64,000 nucleotides of DNA from CAZOOW01 sp964581535 (GCA_964581535.1 CAZOOW010000001.1:62001-126000); one strand, 5' to 3'; positions 49,301 through 58,119 are shown, counted from the stretch's first letter. Notes: generated by a model from the sequence alone, not told the origin. Made by a program: numbers and translations.

Positions 49301-50228
49301 AAAATATTCGTTTTGCTCTACCAGCCAGAAATATTACTGCCATCAACACAATCGTAGACCCCACAACAGCAAAGTATGCCCACGGTTCATGCTGGAACGG
49401 CAGCGTAACATTCATTCCAAACATACCGTAAAACACATTTGGTAATGCGATGATAACAGTTGCTGCTGTAAGGATTTTCATACTGCGGTTTAGGTTGTTA
49501 CTCGCTATAGTCGAATACGCCTCACGGATATTCACAATACTTTTGACATTGCTCCGGCAGCCTTCGATGGACTGTTCATTGTTAAGAAGTAAGTCCTCCA
49601 CGAGATCCTGATCATCCTCAAACAATTGGATATGGCGTCCAATCAGTAAACGGCGGAGTATAGAATTTGTTGGTAGCATTGCACTTAAGAACTCGTTCAG
49701 CTCATCTTCTATGACGACGAAGTCAACGAAATCCTGGTTGACCACAGAATGCGAACGAAGACGTGTACGGATGATTTTAATCTGCCGAGAAATGTTGTTG
49801 ATGAACACTTCGTATTGATCAACTATCTGGTCGAGAATCAAAAGCACCAGTTTTGTCCGCTGAGTTGTTGCAAAATCTATCTTACCGCTCGTGAAACGCT
49901 GCAGTCGCGGCAAACTGCCGTGAGCAACCGTGATGATGGCGTCTTTGCCTATGATAAACAAGAGAGGGGCCGTGGTTAGTTCCAAGTCATCGCTCGTGTA
50001 GGCATAACGTACAAAAAGGTAAGTAGAGTCTTCTTCCTTCTCTAGTCGCGGCATCTCGTCAGGATCTGTTGCATCCTCAAGGTGTCCCGCATCTAATCCA
50101 AACGTTTCTACTAGAAAATCAAGCTCCTGCTCTGTCGGACTTTCAACACAAACCCAGCTGCCCGGCTTGAATTCGGGTAAAGTCTGTAATTCCGAGTCCT
50201 TTTCTGACTTATAGTAGTAGGTTATCAT
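49299..50228 (-). CDS. CorA-family Mg2+/Co2+ transporter
   Basis: 309 residues. A large cytoplasmic alpha/beta domain, the long stalk helix (about 190-245), and two C-terminal membrane helices. The GMN signature is in YGMFGMNVTLPFQHE at the first helix end, followed by a second helix and a short basic tail. It forms pentameric channels for Mg2+ uptake. The stop lies inside the terminator hairpin shared with the DsbA-like gene. The gene at 50263 on the same strand encodes another divalent metal carrier. Confidence 0.95.
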   Translation of the reverse strand: MITYYYKSEKDSELQTLPEFKPGSWVCVESPTEQELDFLVETFGLDAGHLEDATDPDEMPRLEKEEDSTYLFVRYAYTSDDLELTTAPLLFIIGKDAIITVAHGSLPRLQRFTSGKIDFATTQRTKLVLLILDQIVDQYEVFINNISRQIKIIRTRLRSHSVVNQDFVDFVVIEDELNEFLSAMLPTNSILRRLLIGRHIQLFEDDQDLVEDLLLNNEQSIEGCRSNVKSIVNIREAYSTIASNNLNRSMKILTAATVIIALPNVFYGMFGMNVTLPFQHEPWAYFAVVGSTIVLMAVIFLAGRAKRIF

Positions 50229-50262
50229 TTCAGTTTTTCAGTATATAGAGTTAATGCTTATA

Positions 50263-51600
50263 TCACAAAAAAGAAACAAACATACTAATCGTCGCAATGC
50301 TCATTACACCGAACGCCATATAGATTCCGGCGCTCGAAAGTAACGTGTTTTTGTACTCACCCATGATATCTGCCCTGGCCCCCACTCGGGCAATCATCAG
50401 TAGCAATGGGACGGCAGCAATAGCGTTAAAGACGGCGGCAAAAATCAATGCTTTGATAGGATCGATTCCTAAAAAGTTCATACCGAGACCTACTAGAGTT
50501 GAAAGGATGATGATACCGTAGAAGCCTTTTGCTCGACGCCATTTTCGGTTAAGTCCTTCGCGCCAGCCGAGGCTTTCACTGAGCGCATAGCTCGAACTGC
50601 CAGCTAGCACAGGTACAGCCAAGAGGCCGAGCCCGATAATGCCGATCGAGAAAATCAGTTTTGCGACAAAACCAGCGTTCGGAAAACTGCTTACCAACGG
50701 TTCGATAGCTTTAGCGGCATCAGCGGCCGTATTGATTTGTGTAATCCCCTGAGAAAACAACACTGTAGCGCACGTCAGCATGATAAACCACGCCGTCAGG
50801 CTAGCGAGCGACATCCCAGCAAACGTATCTATCCTGACGCTCCGGATAAAATGTTTGGTAATTTTTGGAGGATGCAGTCCGTTTAACCCCAGTCGTTTTT
50901 TTGCGATTTCCTCCTCAGCTACCTCAGATGTATCCCAGAAAAACAAGTACGGTGAAATGGTTGTACCTAAAATCGCCACCAGCAGCATAATCGTTTCCGA
51001 GTTAAATGTTATAGACGGCATGAGTGTTGCTTTAAAAACCTCTGGCCATGGCTGCCCGACGATAAAAGCAGTAATCGGGTAGGCAAACAGCAGCACTGCT
51101 AACCATTTCAAAATCGTGGCATAGCGCTTATACGGTATTAACAATTCCATTAGAAGAATAGCCACGGTAAAGCCTACTGCCGCATAGGCAAAGGGAATAC
51201 CAGGGAACAGCAACTCGACAGCCGCTGCCATCGCTCCCAAATCCGCTCCGATATTTATACTGTTGGCGATAACAACGAGCGTCACCAACGAAAACAATAT
51301 TTTTTTGCTGTAGTGTTCTTTCAGAAGCGCGGCCAGACCTTTCCCGGTGACCGCACCGATACGTGCGCAGGATTCCTGAACCGCTATAAGTAACGGAAAT
51401 GCGAACGGCAGCGACCAGAGCAAACCGTATCCTGCCATCGCACCGGCTTGAGAATACGTCGCGATCCCAGAGGGGTCATCGTCAGCAGCTCCGGTAACTA
51501 GGCCAGGGCCAAGAATCCGGACGAACCTACTAAATCGCTTGCGAACATGAATAGCCTTCAAGATAGAGCGGTAATGCCGGTATGATGAGACGATTTTCAT
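50263..51600 (-). CDS. NRAMP-like divalent metal transporter with altered binding site
   Basis: 445 residues, 11-12 helices. The N-terminal unwound helix reads GLVTGAADDDPSGIATYSQA, where classical Mn/Fe NRAMPs have DPGN. The sixth helix has TTISPYLFFWDTSEVAEEEI, where classical members have an MPH-type motif with the soft-metal-binding Met. The Asp of helix 1 is kept, but the Asn and the Met are not. NRAMP-related Mg2+ transporters lose these residues, so Mg2+ is a reasonable guess. Long polar ends on both sides. Confidence 0.88.
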   Translation of the reverse strand: MKIVSSYRHYRSILKAIHVRKRFSRFVRILGPGLVTGAADDDPSGIATYSQAGAMAGYGLLWSLPFAFPLLIAVQESCARIGAVTGKGLAALLKEHYSKKILFSLVTLVVIANSINIGADLGAMAAAVELLFPGIPFAYAAVGFTVAILLMELLIPYKRYATILKWLAVLLFAYPITAFIVGQPWPEVFKATLMPSITFNSETIMLLVAILGTTISPYLFFWDTSEVAEEEIAKKRLGLNGLHPPKITKHFIRSVRIDTFAGMSLASLTAWFIMLTCATVLFSQGITQINTAADAAKAIEPLVSSFPNAGFVAKLIFSIGIIGLGLLAVPVLAGSSSYALSESLGWREGLNRKWRRAKGFYGIIILSTLVGLGMNFLGIDPIKALIFAAVFNAIAAVPLLLMIARVGARADIMGEYKNTLLSSAGIYMAFGVMSIATISMFVSFL

Positions 51601-51665
51601 AAGCGATATCCTCTTAACATACTACAGTCGTTTATCCGTATGCTCAATATAGTAAAATGAGGCGT

Positions 51666-52181
51666 ATGAGACGTCGTCACATTCCGCTGGGAGCAGACAA
51701 CTTTTTATCTGTTCTGGAAGGTATTGAAGGTGGTTTTGCCATTTTTGTCGGTATTATCGCAGGGCTGTATTTTCAAAATATCCCCCATCACCTTCTGATA
51801 ATTACAGGTGTTATTGGCCTGATCGTCAACGCTTTTAACTCGAGCGCCGTGCGCTATTCGAGCGAACATTATCTCGATGAACTGGATGGATCTGAGCATC
51901 GCAGCAAATTTGATACTTATTTCATTCCGGCCGTCGTTGAATTTATAACTTACGCTGTTGTCTCGCTGATTGCCGTCATCCCGTTGCTCCTTATTAAGGA
52001 TTCCTTTACTGCCATCTTGTTAACAGTATTCATGACGACACTCATACTTTTTCTTGCTGGCTGGTATCGCGGCCATCTCCTCGGGAGGCATGCTACACGT
52101 GACGGTTTTGAAGTTGCTTTGCTCGGCTTGTCTATCATGGCGGTCGGTATGTTAGCCGGCTGGCTGCTATCGATGGTATAG
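51666..52181 (+). CDS. VIT1/CCC1-like membrane protein
   Basis: 171 residues from ATG 51666. SVLEGIEGGFAIFVGIIAGL, then ITGVIGLIVNAFNSSAVRYS, SEHYLDELDG and two pairs of helices with FMTTLILFLAGWYRGHLLGR. The layout follows VIT-family iron/manganese transporters (FNDG-type helix 1, glutamate-rich loop), but short and with EGIEGG in helix 1. TATAGT at 51648-51653 is 12 nt before this ATG. ATG 51657 in the same frame lies too close to the -10 box to be transcribed. Confidence 0.75.
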   Translation: MRRRHIPLGADNFLSVLEGIEGGFAIFVGIIAGLYFQNIPHHLLIITGVIGLIVNAFNSSAVRYSSEHYLDELDGSEHRSKFDTYFIPAVVEFITYAVVSLIAVIPLLLIKDSFTAILLTVFMTTLILFLAGWYRGHLLGRHATRDGFEVALLGLSIMAVGMLAGWLLSMV

Positions 52182-52211
52182 CACAAGCATAACCGCTATA
52201 CTAAAAGCTAG

Positions 52212-53897
52212 ATGGATTCTGAAATCTTTACGCAGCTAAGTATTTTGATAGTCATTGGCGGCATCGTTTCTATACTGATGAAGTTGCTGAAGCAGCCTCT
52301 CATTATCGGTTATATTCTTACCGGTATTATCATCGGACCGAGCGTTTTTGGTTTGATTCACGAAAAAGAAGCATTTGAAACATTTTCGCAAATCGGCATC
52401 ACTCTCCTGCTGTTTATCATTGGTTTCGGACTAAATATTAATGTCATCAAGAGTCTCGGCAAGGTTTCGGTCGCTACCGCAAGCGCTATTATTATTGCTG
52501 TAGGTGGATTAGGTTTTTGGGCTTGTCACTTGTTCGGCTATACGTTTACCGAATCACTCATCATAGGTGTTGCGCTTTTCTTTAGTAGTACCATTATTAT
52601 TTTGAAAGTACTTTCCGATAAACGTGAGCTTGGTCGGCTCCACGGGCAGATTGCGATGGGGGTTATTTTACTCGATGATGTGGTCGCTACTTTCGCCCTG
52701 TTATTTGTGGCGGCCGCGGGAACCGCAGGCGGACTACAGATAGGTGATGTCGGATTGCTGGTCGTTAAAGGAATCGGTGTTGGCGCAGCTTTGTTCCTAC
52801 TTAGTAAATATGTTGTGCCTCCACTGATTAAATTTCTCGCCAGCTCACAGGAGATGCTTTTCATGTTTACGGTCTCTTGGGGATTCGGCATTGCATCTGC
52901 CTTTCATATGGCAGGCTTTAGCCACGAAGTCGGTGCCCTTTTCGCCGGCGTTAGTTTAGCGGGACTACCATATGCCACGGAAATGGCTGCACGCCTCAAG
53001 CCGCTTCGTGATTTCTTTATTGTTATCTTCTTTATAATGCTGGGAGAAAGTCTTGGTTTTAACGCCATACAAGAAAGCCTGTTTGCTGCGATTGTTCTGT
53101 CGGTTATTGTGATGCTCGGAAAGCCGATTTTTGTCATGTCTACTCTCGGCATCATGGGCTATACGAAACTGACGAGTTTTAAAGCAGCTATCAACCTCTC
53201 GCAAATCAGTGAGTTCTCGATCATTCTCGTACTCTACGCAGCAAACGTTGGACTGGTCGGCAAAGAGCACGGTGCCGTCATTACGCTGGTCGCGCTTATC
53301 ACCATCAGTATCAGCACATACCTTATGAAGTATGATGACGAGCTTTTCAAGTTATTTGAACCCCTCCTTAATTACTTTGAGAAACGAGGCGCTAAAGAGC
53401 CTCGCCACAAACGAGCCAGCTACCCCATCGTGCTTTTCGGCTATCATCGTGGCGGCCACGAATTTGTTCAAGCGTTCCGAGAAATGAAGCAGCGATATCT
53501 AGTTGTCGACTATGACCCCGAGGTCATTGAGCATCTCGATCGACAGGGTGTTCGAAACACCTACGGTGACGCAACCGACGAGGAGTTACTCCACGAGATT
53601 AATCTTCCTAAAGCTAAGCTGGTCGTTAGCGTCGTGACGGAAATGGGCGTCAACCGGGCATTGCTCGGTTACTTGCGCTACCACAATCCAGAAGCGGTTT
53701 TTATATGCCACGCCAATAACTATGATGAAGCGGCTGATTTATATCGACACGGCGCAACCTATGTTATCCTACCCCACTTCCTGGGATCAGAGCGGCTGGG
53801 AAGTTTCATAAAAAAACACGGTTTCAACCATAAAGCTTTCGACGTTTATCGAAAACAGAATGTTCTCTCGCTCGGAAAAAGCGCACTGAAGAGCTAA
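52212..53897 (+). CDS. Kef-type cation:proton antiporter with TrkA-N domain
   Basis: 561 residues. Twelve or so membrane helices of a CPA2 antiporter (LKQPLIIGYILTGIIIGPSV, GITLLLFIIGFGLNINVIKS, ILLDDVVATFALLF with the ion-binding DD pair, VGALFAGVSLAGLP), then a Rossmann RCK/TrkA-N domain (YPIVLFGYHRGGHEFVQAFR, LVVDYDPEVIEHLDRQGVRN, YGDATDEELL). K+/H+ or Na+/H+ exchange gated by nucleotide or NAD binding. TATACT at 52197-52202 lies 9 nt before the ATG. The 3' end overlaps the convergent 53894 gene by 4 bp. Confidence 0.94.
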   Translation: MDSEIFTQLSILIVIGGIVSILMKLLKQPLIIGYILTGIIIGPSVFGLIHEKEAFETFSQIGITLLLFIIGFGLNINVIKSLGKVSVATASAIIIAVGGLGFWACHLFGYTFTESLIIGVALFFSSTIIILKVLSDKRELGRLHGQIAMGVILLDDVVATFALLFVAAAGTAGGLQIGDVGLLVVKGIGVGAALFLLSKYVVPPLIKFLASSQEMLFMFTVSWGFGIASAFHMAGFSHEVGALFAGVSLAGLPYATEMAARLKPLRDFFIVIFFIMLGESLGFNAIQESLFAAIVLSVIVMLGKPIFVMSTLGIMGYTKLTSFKAAINLSQISEFSIILVLYAANVGLVGKEHGAVITLVALITISISTYLMKYDDELFKLFEPLLNYFEKRGAKEPRHKRASYPIVLFGYHRGGHEFVQAFREMKQRYLVVDYDPEVIEHLDRQGVRNTYGDATDEELLHEINLPKAKLVVSVVTEMGVNRALLGYLRYHNPEAVFICHANNYDEAADLYRHGATYVILPHFLGSERLGSFIKKHGFNHKAFDVYRKQNVLSLGKSALKS

Positions 53898-55210
53898 AGT
53901 CTCGCGATAACGTCGCCAGTGTATTTATGCACTACTTCACGAATCGCATCGCCAACCACAGTTCTAGTGCGTAGTGTCGCGTATTTACCAAATTGTCGCG
54001 TGAGGATTTCTTTTCTCGGTGGAATTTTCTCTGACGTGTGATACTTTCGTGCGTTTTTATTCACGATGGTATTTTTCGCATTTTTTTGCGCTATTTTTTT
54101 CTTTCCGATAGTTTTCTCACCGGTACAAACATTTAGTTGGCAGCCACAATCTATCCCTGAAATTACTTCACCAGCTTTTTGAGCGAGAACATTTTTCTCA
54201 CCACAGAGCGGACACGCCTCAACTCGTTTTACCCAGTCTTTCATGAGATCGCTTTCAGTCTGGTTCATGCCATTTGTGGAAGTGGCGCATTCCCTGCCAT
54301 AGTTATTCGTAGCAATCTCCGCGCTTACTGCTGCAGCGTCACTCGACGAGATATCGGCACCTTCTAACGATAGTTTGATCGCCGCAGCAACGCGTCTGCG
54401 CTCTGCCTCTAAGTACGCCTCCATCGTATCAGCCTGTGCCAATAACTGAATTTTGGCAATCGCATGCATATGTTGTTCGACGAGATTATGCTTAGAAGCG
54501 ACAAGGCTATGAGCATCGCGCTTATCCATGAACCGCGACCCGGCACTCGTCACCTGACCCGTTGTTTCTAGCACCGCTGTGTCATAAACGGTTTTAAGGT
54601 AATCTCCCAGTAGTGCGACGTGTTCTTTCGCTTCTTCCACATGTTTTAGCCCTGTCGACGCCAATATATCCTCGGAGCTTTTTCCTCGCACCTCAATACC
54701 CACCAGATCGCCAACCCGCTCGAGACCTGACTGGTTGTTCCCATCAAGCGTAAACAACCGGCATTTCACTACTTCCTCATCTTTGTAGTAAATTCGAACG
54801 AACGAACGCAGTAAATCTCTTCGATACCCTTTAATAGCCGTCGTTCCATGCGCGACCGAATCTGGTACGCGTGATAACTTCATGACAATATCGGCATCGA
54901 CTTCGCCGCGAGCAAACGCATCAATAAACAGTGCCTCGTCATGTTCATGGCAAAGTCGCGTGTATTCGAATGCTTCTGTGCCTTGAAATTTGTATTCCCC
55001 TTCGCGTTTAGCTTGTTCTGTCTGGGTATGAAACGGACGGTCTTGTGTGTCCGTCATTGCGAATAACGAATCACCTCTCAGCTCGTAGGTAATAGTCGTA
55101 TCTACCGCATAACCTATGCGCTCAGCGATATCAGATATTTCTTCAAAGCGTTTATTTTTCTCATAACGCTCGTAGTTTCGTTCGGCTGGTGTTGCTCGGG
55201 TTGTTTGCAT
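53894..55210 (-). CDS. Hypothetical 438-residue protein under a cobalamin riboswitch
   Basis: No signal peptide or membrane helix. The N-terminal half is charged and alpha/beta (RIGYAVDTTITYELRGDSLF, AHGTTAIKGYRRDLLRSFVR, VVKCRLFTLDGNNQSGLERV). A helical middle follows (about 185-285). A Cys cluster VEACPLCGEKNVLAQKAG ... DCGCQLNVCTG (about 335-370) looks like a zinc site. The C-terminal 70 residues are Lys/Arg/Asn-rich. I do not recognise a family. The leader (about 200 nt) carries a cobalamin aptamer, so its amount should follow B12. SD is AGGGAGG, 12 nt before the ATG, rather distant. Confidence 0.75.
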   Translation of the reverse strand: MQTTRATPAERNYERYEKNKRFEEISDIAERIGYAVDTTITYELRGDSLFAMTDTQDRPFHTQTEQAKREGEYKFQGTEAFEYTRLCHEHDEALFIDAFARGEVDADIVMKLSRVPDSVAHGTTAIKGYRRDLLRSFVRIYYKDEEVVKCRLFTLDGNNQSGLERVGDLVGIEVRGKSSEDILASTGLKHVEEAKEHVALLGDYLKTVYDTAVLETTGQVTSAGSRFMDKRDAHSLVASKHNLVEQHMHAIAKIQLLAQADTMEAYLEAERRRVAAAIKLSLEGADISSSDAAAVSAEIATNNYGRECATSTNGMNQTESDLMKDWVKRVEACPLCGEKNVLAQKAGEVISGIDCGCQLNVCTGEKTIGKKKIAQKNAKNTIVNKNARKYHTSEKIPPRKEILTRQFGKYATLRTRTVVGDAIREVVHKYTGDVIARL

Positions 55211-55291
55211 ATAAAAACGACGCCTCCCTGATATTGAAAAGCGCCGCTTGAGTACTCAAACGTTTCGTTTCCTGCTCGGGAAGCCCTTTTT

Positions 55292-55394
55292 GACCAGCGC
55301 GCGTATCGGACTTTTCAAGCATCTACCCTCATAGCCTGCTCGAATTCACCGTTGCGGCACAGTTCACGAATTACACGTGATTCCGCGCGCGGTC
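55292..55394 (-). promoter_or_regulatory. Cobalamin riboswitch (compact form)
   Basis: Minus-strand order: closing stem GACC-GCGCGC (55385-55394) pairing with GCGCGC-TGGTC (55292-55302). It encloses GGAA, then a TCACG/CGTGA hairpin, then the B12-box-like core ACTGTGCCGCAACGGTGAA, and near the 3' side AAAAGTCCGATACG. GGGAA, CCCGCAACGGTG and AGTCCGATAC are the conserved blocks of cobalamin aptamers in this order. Peripheral arms are short. It sits between a promoter (TSS near 55413) and the gene at 55210; no other gene lies downstream on that strand before it. Confidence 0.8.
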
Positions 55395-55418
55395 TGGGTA
55401 CTGTTTGTTAATACCCTT

Positions 55419-55448
55419 ACTATACGCCTAGTACAAGCATTTTGACAA
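55419..55448 (-). promoter_or_regulatory. Promoter of the cobalamin-riboswitch transcript
   Basis: On the minus strand TTGTCA (55443-55448), 18 nt, TATAGT (55419-55424). The transcript would begin about 20 nt upstream of the aptamer. Confidence 0.75.
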
Positions 55449-55465
55449 TCGTAAAAAATACATTG

Positions 55466-57148
55466 TTAGGCGACGCCAGGGGTATCGTCATGTCCACCGC
55501 GCAGCGGCCGCTCTTTGACCCCGGTTGCGACTAGCGTTGCCGCAAGCATGAGGCCTGAAGAAACATAAAAAACGTTTCTCAAACTATCACTGAACGCATG
55601 TACGATTTTGTCGGAATAGGTTCTCTGTTGGGCGGCAAAATCAGCCCGCACGGTATCGCGCATCGGCTCCGGCAATGTCGAGGTTCCTTTTTCCATACCT
55701 TTAGTAATCTTTTCTTTGAAATCATGCATGTTCAGGTTTAGAGCCGTATCTGTCGTAATTGTGCCCAGCATAGAGGATGCAGATGATTGCTGATTGAGCG
55801 TCTGAATATATGGATCGCTTTTTATATCACCGAGTTGTGTACTGACGCCACCAATGAGCATCGTACCAAGTATCGCTGTACCGACTGTTGAGCCTAGTGT
55901 TCGGAACAATTGTGCTGATGACGTAGCTGCCCCGAGGTCTTTTTGGGTAAACTCATTCTGAACGGCAAGGTTCAAAATCGGCATCCCTGCCCCCAAACCA
56001 ACGCCGGCAAAGAACATCATGATTGCTTCGTGCCAATAGGGACTCTCCGGTGTTAGGGTCGAGAGCATAAAAATCGCCACAGTAGCAATAGCGTAGCCAC
56101 CGATGATATACCGCTTGTACTTCCCCGTGCGCGAAACAATCTGACCAGTTACTGCAGCAGTGACGCTCAGCCCTGCGATCATAGGAAGCAGCATCAAGCC
56201 GGACTGGGTAGCGTTAGCGCCAAAGACCTGTTGGTTAAACTGCGTGAGGTAGAGTATAGCCCCCAAAAATGCCGCACCGAACAGCAGCGCAACCACCATC
56301 ATCGTGCTAAAAGTGCGGTTTTTGAAAAAGTTAAGGGGAATAATCGGCTCTTCGGCTCGTTTTTCAGCCCAGATAAATAACACTGTTGCTAGAAACGAGA
56401 CGCCATAAAGAACTGCCTTGATAGTCGTGAGAGACACGCCATCATCGATGAGACTAGCGAATATTTTGTCTGTATTATCAACCGCGAGTATAAGTGAACT
56501 GAGTGCCGCAGCGAGAAAACCAGCGCCAAGCCAGTCAATACTCGGCTTGTGGTCATGACGAATTCTCGGCATGTATTTAGCAATGATCGCAAAACTGATA
56601 ATGCCGACTGGGATATTGATGAAAAATGTCCAGCGCCAGTTGGTCGTCAGACCAGCTATTGCATGCGGATCGGTCAGGAACCCCCCGAGCAGCGGACCGA
56701 TGACAGAGCTAAGGCCGAACACCGCCCCGATAAGCCCCTGCCACTTTCCCCGTTCACGAGGACTGAAAAGGTCGCCAATGATAGTAAATGCATTTGCCAT
56801 AATAATACCGCCACCGATACCCTGAAATGCGCGAGCCCAGATAAGCTGGTCAATGTTGGCGGCCGCTCCGCTCAAAAACGAGGCAAGGACAAACGCAAAT
56901 ACTCCTGAGAGCAGTATCTTGCGCCGACCGAATACGTCGGACATCTTACCTGCGAGAGGGACAGTTACGGTGGTCGTGAGGAGATAGGCCGTTACCACCC
57001 AGCTCAGGCTGGAAAAACTGTTAAATTCCTCGACTATTTTGCCTAGTGCGGTGCTGATGATGGTCTGATCAAGCGCCACGAGAAACATCGCGCTCATGAC
57101 CGCACCCATTACTATCGCCTTTTGGCGCTGTGATATATGATGGAGCAT
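55466..57148 (-). CDS. DHA2-type multidrug MFS exporter
   Basis: 560 residues, 14 helices. Motifs: LDQTIISTALGKIVEEF in helix 1, the loop 2-3 motif GKMSDVFGRRKILLSG, helix 5 motif C-like GLSSVIGPLLGGFLTD, and WRWTFFINIPVGIISF. It resembles EmrB/QacA proton-drug antiporters. The C-terminal third contains a long outside loop (QTLNQQSSASSMLGTITTDT). It starts 1 nt after the AbrB-type gene, so the regulator controls its own exporter. Confidence 0.92.
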   Translation of the reverse strand: MLHHISQRQKAIVMGAVMSAMFLVALDQTIISTALGKIVEEFNSFSSLSWVVTAYLLTTTVTVPLAGKMSDVFGRRKILLSGVFAFVLASFLSGAAANIDQLIWARAFQGIGGGIIMANAFTIIGDLFSPRERGKWQGLIGAVFGLSSVIGPLLGGFLTDPHAIAGLTTNWRWTFFINIPVGIISFAIIAKYMPRIRHDHKPSIDWLGAGFLAAALSSLILAVDNTDKIFASLIDDGVSLTTIKAVLYGVSFLATVLFIWAEKRAEEPIIPLNFFKNRTFSTMMVVALLFGAAFLGAILYLTQFNQQVFGANATQSGLMLLPMIAGLSVTAAVTGQIVSRTGKYKRYIIGGYAIATVAIFMLSTLTPESPYWHEAIMMFFAGVGLGAGMPILNLAVQNEFTQKDLGAATSSAQLFRTLGSTVGTAILGTMLIGGVSTQLGDIKSDPYIQTLNQQSSASSMLGTITTDTALNLNMHDFKEKITKGMEKGTSTLPEPMRDTVRADFAAQQRTYSDKIVHAFSDSLRNVFYVSSGLMLAATLVATGVKERPLRGGHDDTPGVA

Positions 57149-57149
57149 T

Positions 57150-57383
57150 TTATCCTTTCAACGTCGCTTCCAGCGCACTCATATGTTCACCCATTTTGTT
57201 GACCATCGACTGCGCTGCTTTTTCCGTGATAAAACCAACCGCTTGTTTGTCATCGACATACAGGGCAATCAGTTTATCCCCTGGTTTGATATTCATTTTT
57301 TCCCGCACTTCCGCCGGTATGACCACTTGGCCCTTTGGACCCAGTGTTGCTGTACCGGCTAGGGTAACGTGTTTATAGCTCAT
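57150..57383 (-). CDS. AbrB/MazE-type transcription factor
   Basis: 77 residues. SpoVT/AbrB swapped-hairpin domain at about 8-52: ATLGPKGQVVIPAEVREKMN, IKPGDKLIALYVDDKQAVGF. The C-terminal helix (VNKMGEHMSALEATLKG) probably mediates dimerisation. It is first in the operon with the DHA2 exporter. Its own promoter region carries three 9-bp repeats (57385-57409), the obvious operator. No toxin gene accompanies it, so an antitoxin role is not supported. Confidence 0.9.
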   Translation of the reverse strand: MSYKHVTLAGTATLGPKGQVVIPAEVREKMNIKPGDKLIALYVDDKQAVGFITEKAAQSMVNKMGEHMSALEATLKG

Positions 57384-57384
57384 A

Positions 57385-57409
57385 GTTATACATGTTATAC
57401 ATGTTATAC
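57385..57409. promoter_or_regulatory. Tandem 9-bp repeats at the AbrB-MFS promoter
   Basis: GTTATACAT occurs at 57385-57393 and 57394-57402, and GTTATAC again at 57403-57409. On the minus strand each repeat supplies a TATAAC -10-like box. The array sits within 2-26 nt of the regulator's start codon and is a likely autoregulatory operator. Confidence 0.7.
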
Positions 57410-57433
57410 GCCTCGCGCAAGCCTTACCCTGTA

Positions 57434-57462
57434 TTGATTTTTTTATATTTTCATAGTATTAT
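57434..57462 (+). promoter_or_regulatory. Promoter of the Gam-like gene
   Basis: TTGATT at 57434-57439, 17 nt, TATTAT at 57457-57462. Confidence 0.75.
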
Positions 57463-57497
57463 ATTCAAACGTTCTTTCCCATTTTGAGAGGTGAAAC

Positions 57498-58055
57498 ATG
57501 GTATCAGACCAGAATGTCGTTGATAAGCTTAACGGCATGATCCGCCTGCTGTTCGAGACGACAGTGAGGCGCGACGAGGCACTCAAGCCGATCAAGGCGA
57601 GGGAGGCAGCGCTTCAGGCCGAGAAACAGAAGGTTCTGCAACAGTTCGACCCGGCGATCGAGGACATGAAGGCTGCCATTAAGCAGCTCATTGTCGATAA
57701 CCGTTCCGAGCTCCTCGCGAGCGGCAAGCAGTCCTTCGCCACCGTCGCAGCTATCTTCCAGTTCAGGAAAGCTAGCGGACAGATGAAGATCACCGACAGG
57801 TCGGGCATCATGAAGGTGGCTCGACGCTTCGGCGTCGTCCGCAAGATCGCTCGGCTGTCCATGGAATGGAAGCTCGACGCCGCACTGTTTAAGCAGTGGC
57901 TGGACAAGCACCCCGAGATGTCGACGTTGTTCGAGGACTTTGTCGAGGTAAACGGTGGAGAAACGCTGAGCGTGAAGCCTAACACCGGCTATACCGTCTA
58001 CTTCAACAATCAGCGCATCTCGCCGCCCTCGACGTCTCTCGAGCCGAAGAACTAG
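57498..58055 (+). CDS. Mu Gam-like host-nuclease inhibitor/DNA-end-binding protein
   Basis: 185 residues. N-terminal helices and coiled coil (about 1-75, with KAREAALQAEKQKVLQQFDP). The Gam-type segment follows: SFATVAAIFQFRKASGQMKI, ITDRSGIMKVARRFGVVRKI, LFKQWLDKHPEM and EVNGGETLSVKPNTGYTVYF. Mu Gam binds double-strand DNA ends and blocks exonucleases; it is the bacterial Ku relative. No other Mu-like gene is nearby. It has its own promoter, SD (AGAGGTG) and terminator, and G/C-ending codons unlike the neighbouring genes. Confidence 0.75.
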   Translation: MVSDQNVVDKLNGMIRLLFETTVRRDEALKPIKAREAALQAEKQKVLQQFDPAIEDMKAAIKQLIVDNRSELLASGKQSFATVAAIFQFRKASGQMKITDRSGIMKVARRFGVVRKIARLSMEWKLDAALFKQWLDKHPEMSTLFEDFVEVNGGETLSVKPNTGYTVYFNNQRISPPSTSLEPKN

Positions 58056-58091
58056 CCCCGCGCCGGTTCTGCCCTACAACTTCACAGGCAG

Positions 58092-58110
58092 AGCCCCGTT
58101 ACGCGGGGCT
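58092..58110 (+). terminator. Terminator of the Gam-like gene
   Basis: AGCCCCG/CGGGGCT stem with TTACG loop, followed by TTTG. Confidence 0.8.
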
Positions 58111-58119
58111 TTGTCATGA

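Noticed and set aside
57150..57383. AbrB/MazE-type protein as an antitoxin
   Set aside because: No toxin gene is adjacent; the next gene 1 nt downstream is an exporter, so a local regulator is simpler.
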